From SAR202 cluster bacterium (GTDB lineage Bacteria; Chloroflexota; Dehalococcoidia; Lucifugimonadales; UBA1123), in assembly GCA_030743915.1 (NCBI GenBank), contig JASLRP010000008.1:1-14494 (forward strand): a DNA stretch of 14,494 bases. Direction: 5' to 3'. Positions 7,454 through 13,001 of the stretch are shown here, piece after piece. The notes beneath the pieces are model-generated. The model saw only the letters and a list, made by a program, of their open reading frames with translations. It ran no database searches and was not told where the DNA came from. A program made the translations under genes and the position numbers. Every line of letters begins with the position of its first letter. Positions within the stretch are counted from its first letter, which is position 1.

Positions 7454-7482
7454 ATTTTATCTATTCAGTTCAGGAACGGCAA
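7454..7482 (-). promoter_or_regulatory. sigma70-like promoter giving a leaderless MFS mRNA
   Basis: On the minus strand TTGCCG (7482-7477) and TAAAAT (7459-7454) are separated by exactly 17 bases, matching the consensus at four and five of six positions. A start about seven bases after the -10 falls at 7447-7446, on the GTG of the transporter gene, which has no ribosome binding site. Confidence 0.55.
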
Positions 7483-7506
7483 GCGATTATCGCATCGTCT
7501 TACCGC

Positions 7507-7576
7507 GCTTCGACTCAGCTTGGATGGTGGGCGTGCAAATTCTCGCCATTCTGAGAGGGGCCTTGAAGAATCTGGT
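7507..7576. repeat. diverged palindromic intergenic repeat, copy 1
   Basis: A degenerate forward arm (GCTTCGACTCAGCTTGG, 7507-7523) is followed by an inverted arm at 7545-7576. The inverted arm read on the minus strand begins ACCAGATTCTTC and ends CTCTCAGAATGGC. It matches the inverted arm of copy 2 better than its own partner, so the pair is decayed. Confidence 0.55.
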
Positions 7577-7607
7577 CGAGAACAGGACAAGCGTTGTTGA
7601 GCACACA

Positions 7608-7681
7608 ACCAGATGCTTCGACTCCGCTCAGCATGGCAATGCCTTTTTTGCCACCCTGAGAGCGCACTCGAAGGGTCTGGT
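7608..7681. repeat. palindromic intergenic repeat, copy 2 (two inverted arms)
   Basis: The forward arm at 7608-7637 starts ACCAGATGCTTCGACTCC and ends CTCAGCATGGC. The inverted arm at 7650-7681 starts, read on the minus strand, ACCAGACCCTTCGAG and ends CTCAGGGTGGC. The arms can fold into a long imperfect hairpin around a loop of about 12 bases containing a T-run. The core CTTCGACTCCGCTCAGC is of a type I recall as abundant between genes in Chloroflexota and other genomes. It encodes no transposase. Confidence 0.7.
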
Positions 7682-7711
7682 ATCAGTAAGGCATTGGCAG
7701 GCTTTGCCACT

Positions 7712-7741
7712 ACCAGATGCTTCGCCTCCGCTCAGCGTGGC
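7712..7741. repeat. palindromic intergenic repeat, copy 3 (single arm)
   Basis: This 30-base arm matches the forward arm of copy 2 at 28 of 30 positions; the differences are A to C in the CTTCGACTCC part and A to G in GCATGG. No inverted partner follows it. A small hairpin TGGCA-GGCTT-TGCCA (7695-7709) lies just before it. Confidence 0.7.
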
Positions 7742-7779
7742 GAAAGGACACTCTATTGCAAGCTGTTAACCCAAAGCCA

Positions 7780-8883
7780 TCAGGCAATAATCGCGTCGGC
7801 CAGGGCCTTCTCGTCTATCTCGACGCCGAGGCCGGGCCGATCGCTGAGCTTGATGGCTCCGTTTTCAGGCACGATGGGATCGACGAACAGCGCGGCGACG
7901 TGGGGCACAGGCCCGGTGAATTCTTCCGAGAACTCGTGGGGCCGGACGGCGTTGGTCACGGTGCTGGATGCGTGTAGGCTGGCCAGGGAGTTCAAACCGA
8001 GGCTTGGACTGTGGGGCATGACGACCTTATTGTGAGTTACCGCCATCTCAAAGACCCGCACGACCTCCGACAGACCGCCGACGTTCAGGATGTCGGGCTG
8101 GAGGATGTCGGGGTTGCCCAGCATCATGAGGTCGCGGAATCTCCATGCCGAGAGTTCCTGTTCCCCAGTGGAGACGGCAACGTCCAGCGCATCGACGACC
8201 TGGCGCAGGCCGGGGAAATCGTACTGAGGCAAAGGCTCTTCGAAGTGGGCCGCGCCCATCTCTTCCAACTGCCTGCCCTGTTCGATGGCAGTGGACACCG
8301 AGTAGCCGCAGTTGGCGTCAAATCCCAGAGGAACGCCATCGGGAAGCCACTCGCGGCACTTCTGGTAGATCGCCATGTCCTTCACAGGGTTGCTGTCCTG
8401 CCGGTAATCACGCCAGTCCATTCGCACCTTGAAGGCGCGGTAGCCTTTCTCGTAGCCTTCCTGGACTTCTTCAAGCATCTCCTCGGGTTGCTTCTTCCAA
8501 CCGTTTCCTCGGCTCCAGTACAGAGGAATCTCGGTCCTTCTGGCCCCTCCGAGCAGGGAGTACACCGGCATTCCCGCTGCCTTGCCCATGATGTCCCAAC
8601 AGGCCACGTCGATGGCCCCGACTATCTGAGACGGAAGGCGCGTTGCCTGTTCTCCCGTTCCCAGGGCGAGGGTCTCCCAAATCTGTCGGGGTTGTAGAGG
8701 GCTTGTGCCTACTAGAAGGGGCTTTATCACGTCGTCCAGATATGCCCTGAACACGCCCAGGCCTCGCGACCCTTCTGAGTAACCGATGATCCCCTCGTCG
8801 GTGAACACCCGGACTAACAGGCGGCCTCCGGTCCGACCCTCTGGGGGCTTGAGTTGGTTGACTTGAATGTCGGTGATTTTCAT
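7780..8883 (-). CDS. mandelate racemase/muconate lactonizing enzyme family (enolase superfamily), probable acid-sugar dehydratase
   Basis: From the ATG at 8883 the protein has 367 residues. The N-terminal capping domain carries LLVRVFTDEGIIGYSE. The barrel has KVR (K152, R154) on strand 2, metal ligands D189 (FDANCGY), E215 (FEEP) and E241 (STGEQ), and the D264-H291 dyad (QPDILNVGG and MPHSPSLGLN) that defines the mandelate racemase subgroup. A conserved acid lies in PHEFSEE. Members abstract the proton next to a carboxylate and most dehydrate sugar acids; the exact substrate is not readable. The start at 8883 has GAGG seven bases upstream, whereas an in-frame ATG at 8919 has no ribosome binding site and would add 12 non-conserved residues. 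It stands alone between the repeat region and the DUF302 gene. A TATGAT -10-like box lies upstream without a clear -35. Confidence 0.9.
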   Translation of the reverse strand: MKITDIQVNQLKPPEGRTGGRLLVRVFTDEGIIGYSEGSRGLGVFRAYLDDVIKPLLVGTSPLQPRQIWETLALGTGEQATRLPSQIVGAIDVACWDIMGKAAGMPVYSLLGGARRTEIPLYWSRGNGWKKQPEEMLEEVQEGYEKGYRAFKVRMDWRDYRQDSNPVKDMAIYQKCREWLPDGVPLGFDANCGYSVSTAIEQGRQLEEMGAAHFEEPLPQYDFPGLRQVVDALDVAVSTGEQELSAWRFRDLMMLGNPDILQPDILNVGGLSEVVRVFEMAVTHNKVVMPHSPSLGLNSLASLHASSTVTNAVRPHEFSEEFTGPVPHVAALFVDPIVPENGAIKLSDRPGLGVEIDEKALADAIIA

Positions 8884-9063
8884 GCTCGCGCCTCGCTTTC
8901 TGGATTCGAGCAATATCATATCACCGTCAGCCCGCGTTTGGATGAGAGGCGAAACGTGAACAGGATTGCCGCTGTCACCACGCCTATGAGAGATGAGACT
9001 GCTGTCAGGTTAAGTGTTGACTACCACGCTTCAGGCCGCTGTCGCGCGCTCGTTCTGTTTCGT

Positions 9064-9083
9064 TGTCTGATCCACGTCAGACA
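9064..9083. promoter_or_regulatory. perfect dyad TGTCTGA-N6-TCAGACA
   Basis: Two perfect 7-base inverted arms flank a 6-base centre, 16 bases past the stop codon of the DUF302 gene and about 180 bases upstream of the dehydratase gene. It could be the stem of a weak terminator for the DUF302 operon (no T-run follows on the minus strand) or an operator for the dehydratase gene. I cannot decide between them. Confidence 0.35.
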
Positions 9084-9099
9084 TAATCGTCTTTCAAGG

Positions 9100-9681
9100 T
9101 CATTCGTCTGGCATGTATCCCATCATGAATGACATCATCTGGGTCATCATCCGCGCAGGCATCTGCAACAGGCTCTGCCGGTCATTGCTCTCCTCAGCTA
9201 TGCCATGCAACGTGTTGGCGTACATCGTCGCGGCTTCTTTCAATACCTCTTTCACCGTTCCGCTGAACATTCCATTCATAAGTTCATAATTCAGGCCCGC
9301 CACGTACACCTGTCCATCGGCGGCTTCGTAAACGCTGACACCACCAGGCATGACGACCGACATGGCTTTGTCGGCATCGTCCTTCAGAATCCTGTATCCA
9401 CCGTGAGGGTGGCATAGATATATGATCTTCACCCTCGTCATATCTTCGTGACCGGCTTTCTTGTACTGCTGTTGAATATCGTACTCGTGGGGTATCTCCC
9501 AGCCACTCTCGATTGCAGACTCTTTGATGGCCGCGACGGTCTCTTCGAAACCGAGTTTGCTCTTTCTCGCGGTGAACATCATCTTCTTCATCAGGCCATA
9601 TCGAGTGACCAGCATCTTGGCGCCGACAATTACACCGATGGCTCCGCCGGCGATCAATCCAAGTTTTGTTATTGCGCCCAT
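9100..9681 (-). CDS. membrane-anchored DUF302 protein with Met-rich tail
   Basis: The 193-residue protein starts with one hydrophobic segment (about residues 5-26, glycine-rich). A DUF302 domain runs from about 44 to 150, with GFEETVAAIKESAIESGW, YLCHPHGGYRILKDD and MPGGVSVYEAADGQVYVAG in the order expected for the family. C90, H91 and H93 form a possible metal site where relatives usually read CNP. The tail from about residue 173 has eight methionines in 17 residues, which could bind a soft metal such as Cu(I); this is inference. The DUF302 fold has no settled biochemical role. A GGGAGG ribosome binding site supports the ATG. It is the last gene of the minus-strand group that begins with the ECF sigma factor, 40 bases after the SHOCT gene. 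Confidence 0.8.
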   Translation of the reverse strand: MGAITKLGLIAGGAIGVIVGAKMLVTRYGLMKKMMFTARKSKLGFEETVAAIKESAIESGWEIPHEYDIQQQYKKAGHEDMTRVKIIYLCHPHGGYRILKDDADKAMSVVMPGGVSVYEAADGQVYVAGLNYELMNGMFSGTVKEVLKEAATMYANTLHGIAEESNDRQSLLQMPARMMTQMMSFMMGYMPDE

Positions 9682-9721
9682 GTTGACGACCTCCCTGTTA
9701 TTCGAACGTCTGCCGAGACCG

Positions 9722-9976
9722 CTAATGAGTCGACAGGTCTTGGCTCATTTGATCAAACTGCTCTTTGGTGATTTCCCCTCTGGCATATCGTGTTCTCAGT
9801 ATGTCTGAGGCCGTTTCCGACTCGCTGTTCGCGCTGTCGTGGCTGCCAGAATTCCGCCACGGTGGCCCTTGGCCTCCTCGCATGAACATCATGTACATGA
9901 ACGTCAACATTATCGGGATCATTATGATGGGGAAGATGATCCACATCCCACTTCCACCCATTGAATCAGGACCCAT
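9722..9976 (-). CDS. small SHOCT-domain membrane protein, Met-rich
   Basis: The 84-residue protein has a short glycine/methionine-rich start, one membrane segment (about residues 11-32), a polar linker and a C-terminal SHOCT motif ILRTRYARGEITKEQFDQM. SHOCT is a short helical hairpin found at the ends of many bacterial proteins and is thought to mediate oligomerisation or docking. Nine of the first 32 residues are methionine, unusual even for a membrane helix. Small SHOCT membrane proteins of this layout often sit near copper genes, as I recall, but no copper pump is visible here. AGGAGAG before the ATG supports the start. It lies 26 bases after the small membrane protein gene and 40 bases before the DUF302 gene, in one operon. 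Confidence 0.83.
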   Translation of the reverse strand: MGPDSMGGSGMWIIFPIIMIPIMLTFMYMMFMRGGQGPPWRNSGSHDSANSESETASDILRTRYARGEITKEQFDQMSQDLSTH

Positions 9977-10002
9977 TGTTCTCTCCTCTCAGATGACGCT
10001 TC

Positions 10003-10374
10003 TTATGCGTTTTTGTCGATTGAATCTCCTGGGTTTGTTGCTGTCCGTATTCCAAGCCAGTTCTTTGTCCAGGCCAGCGCGGCGATCCCGGTCAGCCCGG
10101 TTAACCCCAGTCTTAGCCAGCTCCTGGTAGGCCACAAGAGCAGCGATGTGGCCTTGCCTGCGCTGGATATCAGGCCCATGTCCTCTCCGGCGTATTCTGT
10201 GAAGCGCTCAGACAACGTGGATACCGTCTCCTCCGTGTTCTTTGCGATGCGCCTGCCCGAGCCTACTAGGGCCGACACTTTCAAGTACAGGACAATGAAT
10301 ATCACCATGATTGTGAGCAGTATGGAGAGGAAGGCTATGTCTCTTGTCATGGCGATAATTTCTGCGATACTCAA
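10003..10374 (-). CDS. small membrane protein of unknown function
   Basis: I do not recognise a family for this 123-residue protein. A strong membrane segment covers about residues 12-34 (AFLSILLTIMVIFIVLYLKV). A polar helical stretch with heptad-like spacing follows (RRIAKNTEETVSTLSERFTE). A second, weaker hydrophobic part lies at about 84-105 (WLRLGLTGLTGIAALAWTK). The outline recalls DUF948-like stress or division proteins, but the match is only in layout. The start is TTG at 10374, chosen because AGGAG lies seven bases upstream; the next ATG would remove the first eight residues and has no such site. It is the first gene after a 115-base gap following the CMD-like gene and leads tightly into the SHOCT gene, so it probably belongs to the same stress-type operon. 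Confidence 0.7.
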   Translation of the reverse strand: MSIAEIIAMTRDIAFLSILLTIMVIFIVLYLKVSALVGSGRRIAKNTEETVSTLSERFTEYAGEDMGLISSAGKATSLLLWPTRSWLRLGLTGLTGIAALAWTKNWLGIRTATNPGDSIDKNA

Positions 10375-10489
10375 TTTGGCTCTCCTGTAATCCGTGCGAT
10401 AGGCCGACTCTTACCTGATTACTCGGTCCGCGTTCTCCAGTAGATGCCGCATTATCCCGATTGATGAGGATCAGTTTTCCAGGGCCGCC

Positions 10490-10810
10490 TCAGCCACATA
10501 TTTCATCGGGGATGTTTCCATTCGGATGGCGCTCATTGCGATTGACCAGGGTGGCGCCCAGGCTGTCCGTCACAGCAGCAGCACGGGTTCTGATCTCGCC
10601 GGCGACAGCAAGGGCGGCGGACACCTCTTCAGCAAGAATGCCGTTGTTCAGCGCGGCGGGAATGAGGTGATGCAGGCACGTGTGGCAGTTCAGAGCGGCG
10701 GCGGCGCCAATTTCCACCAGGGCCTTTGTCGGAACTGCAAGGATGCCAAGTTCGTCACCCTGAAGGCAGTCATCTTTGATCTCGGAATTCTGCTTGCTGT
10801 CCTGATCCAT
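10490..10810 (-). CDS. carboxymuconolactone decarboxylase/AhpD-like CxxC protein
   Basis: The 106-residue protein has the helical CMD/AhpD core: PTKALVEIGAAAALNCHTC, LHHLIPAALNNGILAEEVS and ALAVAGEIRTRAAA. The CxxC pair is C42 and C45. AhpD-type proteins use such a pair for thiol-disulfide exchange and peroxide reduction. The histidine expected four residues after the second cysteine is leucine here, with histidines at +2 and +3 instead (CLHHL), so activity may differ. Extra cysteines lie near both ends (C15, C105). I chose ATG 10810 because AGGAGGG lies directly before it; an ATG 27 bases upstream has no site. An ECF-type promoter at 10846-10872 precedes it, making it the best candidate target of the sigma factor encoded next door. 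Confidence 0.82.
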   Translation of the reverse strand: MDQDSKQNSEIKDDCLQGDELGILAVPTKALVEIGAAAALNCHTCLHHLIPAALNNGILAEEVSAALAVAGEIRTRAAAVTDSLGATLVNRNERHPNGNIPDEICG

Positions 10811-10845
10811 GAAACCCTCCTGATTCCCGTCCTTCATATACTAGA

Positions 10846-10872
10846 GACGACAGAAAATCAGAAAAGGTTACA
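10846..10872 (-). promoter_or_regulatory. ECF-sigma-type promoter upstream of the CMD-like gene
   Basis: On the minus strand TGTAAC (10872-10867) and CGTC (10849-10846) are separated by 17 bases. This is the AAC/CGTC layout typical of ECF sigma promoters. The predicted start near 10839 gives a leader of about 30 bases containing the AGGAGGG site. No equally good sigma70 promoter is present. Confidence 0.5.
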
Positions 10873-10930
10873 CTCAAGGGTGAGCGAATGCGTGAACAGC
10901 GATGAACTCGATCAAGAACCGAGGGCTACG

Positions 10931-10967
10931 TGACGATGGACCTGAGCCACGTCTATCGAAGGATTCT
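10931..10967. repeat. possible diverged arm of the palindromic intergenic repeat
   Basis: The stretch contains CCTGAGC followed by TCGAAGGATTCT, in the same order and orientation as the inverted arms at 7545-7576 and 7650-7681. The spacing is stretched by several bases and no partner arm is found, so the relation is uncertain. Confidence 0.3.
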
Positions 10968-10974
10968 ATTCACA

Positions 10975-11646
10975 CTAGAGGCATGAGCAGGGGGGCGAGT
11001 CAGGGCCACAACAAGCATTGTCGATGGATATTGTCGTAGTCACGGATTGGGGACTCGACTTGGGATGACAGGAAAAGATGCCGTCTTCGTTGTAGAACTG
11101 TTCGCACTCAATGGCGCAGATTTCCCCGAAACGCTTTCGCGCTCGGTGAAGGCGAACTTTGGTGGCGCCCAGCGAACTGCCCATCACTTCTGCGACCTGC
11201 TTCAAAGGCAGACCCTCAAGATCGTGCAGCACTATGACGACCCTGTACTGGTCCGGTAGCTTGTTAACATATTCTTGGACACAATTTTCTGTCTCGGTGG
11301 TATCGAACGCAGCCGTGGGAGAGGGGAGCTTGGATGGAACAGTTTCAGCATTCTCAATCGGGAGAAGCGCTAGGCCGTTGTCGCGGCGGCGTGCCGATTG
11401 GCGCAGGAAGTCCAACGATGTGTTGCTGGCAATGCGGTACAGCCACGAAGACACACGTTCCGGACGCTTGAGATTGGGGAGGTTCTTCTGAGCCTTGAGG
11501 AACGTCTCTTGAGTCAGGTCCTCTGCGTCTGAAGAGTTCTGGACCAAACGAAGAATGACCCTGAAGACCTTCCCGTGATAACTCTCATAGAGGCTGTCAA
11601 AGGCGCCTTCAGGACTGACGGCTGCCGACTCTCGTAAAATGACCAT
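10975..11646 (-). CDS. ECF RNA polymerase sigma factor with Cys-rich C-terminal tail
   Basis: From ATG 11646 the protein has 223 residues. Region 2 (about 15-86) has FDSLYESYHGKVFRVILRLV, the DAEDLTQETFLKA motif and VSSWLYRIASNTSLDFLR. Region 4 (about 122-173) has LPDQYRVVIVLHDLEGLPLK, and the helix-turn-helix VAEVMGSSLGATKVRLHRAR. It directs RNA polymerase to a set of stress promoters. The last 50 residues add seven cysteines (C177, C181, C193, C212, C213, C220, C222), ending CCGPDSPPCSCL. No anti-sigma gene is adjacent, so the tail may be the sensor, as in the copper-responsive CorE (ECF44) of Myxococcus; this is analogy. The start has GGTGAGG eight bases upstream; an in-frame TTG at 11688 has no site. 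It heads the five-gene group down to 9100. Confidence 0.9.
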   Translation of the reverse strand: MVILRESAAVSPEGAFDSLYESYHGKVFRVILRLVQNSSDAEDLTQETFLKAQKNLPNLKRPERVSSWLYRIASNTSLDFLRQSARRRDNGLALLPIENAETVPSKLPSPTAAFDTTETENCVQEYVNKLPDQYRVVIVLHDLEGLPLKQVAEVMGSSLGATKVRLHRARKRFGEICAIECEQFYNEDGIFSCHPKSSPQSVTTTISIDNACCGPDSPPCSCL

Positions 11647-11706
11647 CGTGTTGACCTCACCGTTCAGTCGTGGGTAGCTTATGCTCAATTGACACTATCA
11701 CCACTT

Positions 11707-11748
11707 TGCCAGGATGGCATGACAATATACACAACGCACGTGAGCGTT
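11707..11748. promoter_or_regulatory. two small dyads upstream of the ECF sigma gene
   Basis: TGCCA-GGA-TGGCA (11707-11719) and the imperfect palindrome AACGCACGTGAGCGTT (11733-11748, six of eight pairs) lie 60-100 bases upstream of the sigma factor ATG, where operators or promoter elements are expected. No clear -35/-10 pair with proper spacing was found, so the function is unproven. Confidence 0.25.
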
Positions 11749-11802
11749 ACGTGAGGAATTTCATTACAGTGTCCACACATGCGAATGGCGCCAGAAGTGA
11801 GG

Positions 11803-12999
11803 CTATGGACTCGGGTCGAGGTGCTTGCGCAGGGTCAGGCTGGCCGGCAGGATTGCCGCCGTCGCGATACCCATGACGATCATCGTCGTGTTCAGGCTGA
11901 AGATGTCCGCGACCAGGCCGTAGATCAACGGGGCGACCACGGTGCCAATTTCGTTGGTTGTGTAGTAGAAGCCGTAAAACCTGGCCCGACGCGTTGCAGG
12001 CACGAACTCGGCGACGGTGGCGTATAGCGCTGATGACGTGCCGTTCAGACCGATGCCGGTCAGGACCATTAACGGCGCCATCGCCAGAGGCGGAGTCACC
12101 AGCGAAAGAACCAGCATCAGGGCGGTCAACCCCTTGGTTCCCCAAATTATGCTTACCGTGTTGAATCGGTCGCCCAGCCAGCCACAAACGAACTTTCCGG
12201 CGGCTCCTCCCGCGAACAGCAGAAACAGCAAACCGCTAATCTGCGCCGCGCTCATGTCCTTGGCGTCCATGACGAAGGGCAGAAACACCAGCGCCGCCGT
12301 GCGAGCCGCCGCGTCCAGGACTCCGACCCCGCTCAGGGTGATGAACCCGGCCATCTGAGCGCTGTTGTCCGGCGCAGCCTCCGTATCCAGCGTTTCAGAG
12401 GTCTGGGCAGCGGGCCTGCCGATGTCCACCGAGCGTCGAGTGAACATCGTGGCGAACATGAATATCAGTCCGGCGATTCCCACCATGAACATCGTGGTCC
12501 GCCATCCCAGGGTTACGGCGAACAGCCCTGCAACCACCGGGGCCACCATCTTGCCCAGGTCGCCCGCGAAGTTCACTGTGCCAACGGCTGTTGACCGTCC
12601 TCGATCATCGTAGGCGCGAGACACCATGCTTGAGGCCAACGGATGCTGCGCTCCGCCTCCCAGACCTCCGATGGCCGAGGCGACCAATAGCGCGATGAAT
12701 ATGGGAGACGCGGCCATCGCAAGCAGTCCCGCCGATACCCAGACGTTGCCCCATACCAGCATCCAGAACTCGCCGACGCTCTCGGCAAGGAACCCCGCCG
12801 GTATCTGCAATACACCCGACGCGCCGTTGAATACAGACCTGATCAGGCCGACTTGTGTGAAGGACAGGTCCATGTCTTCCTTGATCATGGGGAGGAGCGG
12901 GACCATGAGAGCGAAAAACAGGTCGCTCCAGATGTGCATGGTGGAGCCGAAGATGAGGGTGCGTCTCGCCCTTGGCGCCTTGGTGAAGAAGGCGACCAC
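11803..12999 (-). CDS. MFS transporter, fosmidomycin-resistance (FSR)-like
   Basis: The 398-residue protein has about 12 membrane segments. The N-terminal half starts TLIFGSTMHIWSDLFFALMVPLLPMI and includes GVLQIPAGFLAESVG in the motif A position and IGGLGGGAQHPLASSMVS. The latter resembles the GIYHPAG-type signature of FSR family exporters. A polar loop lies at about residues 188-215. Such proteins usually expel small drugs or metabolites by proton exchange; the cargo is unknown. The start is GTG at 12999, two bases after the TAG of the MBL-fold gene, with only a weak AAGG-type site inside that gene, so translational coupling is likely. The next ATG, 20 residues in, would cut into helix 1. 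A 156-base gap separates it from the ECF sigma gene downstream, so that gene is probably under separate control. Confidence 0.86.
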   Translation of the reverse strand: MVAFFTKAPRARRTLIFGSTMHIWSDLFFALMVPLLPMIKEDMDLSFTQVGLIRSVFNGASGVLQIPAGFLAESVGEFWMLVWGNVWVSAGLLAMAASPIFIALLVASAIGGLGGGAQHPLASSMVSRAYDDRGRSTAVGTVNFAGDLGKMVAPVVAGLFAVTLGWRTTMFMVGIAGLIFMFATMFTRRSVDIGRPAAQTSETLDTEAAPDNSAQMAGFITLSGVGVLDAAARTAALVFLPFVMDAKDMSAAQISGLLFLLFAGGAAGKFVCGWLGDRFNTVSIIWGTKGLTALMLVLSLVTPPLAMAPLMVLTGIGLNGTSSALYATVAEFVPATRRARFYGFYYTTNEIGTVVAPLIYGLVADIFSLNTTMIVMGIATAAILPASLTLRKHLDPSP

Positions 13000-13001
13000 G
13001 G

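Larger units (their letters stand above)
7447..7779. other. repeat-rich non-coding region between dehydratase and MFS genes
   Basis: This 333-base stretch holds a minus-strand promoter next to the MFS gene (7454-7482) and five arms of a palindromic repeat family between 7507 and 7741, each listed separately. Open frames through it read out of the repeats, have no ribosome binding site and look non-coding. Confidence 0.7.

Noticed and set aside
7501..7745. Repeat stretch as a CRISPR array
   Set aside because: Arms alternate in orientation and spacing varies from about 12 to 30 bases, with no uniform spacers and no cas gene.
8011..8697. 228-residue plus-strand frame antisense to the dehydratase gene
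   Set aside because: The minus-strand gene carries all enolase-superfamily residues; the antisense frame has none and no ribosome binding site.
8854..9132. 92-residue plus-strand frame across the gap between dehydratase and DUF302 genes
   Set aside because: It overlaps the starts or ends of both flanking genes, lacks a ribosome binding site and shows no recognisable pattern.
11689..11802. Autoregulatory ECF promoter upstream of the sigma gene
   Set aside because: CGTAAC occurs, but no CGTC-like -10 lies at the right distance; unlike the element before the CMD gene.
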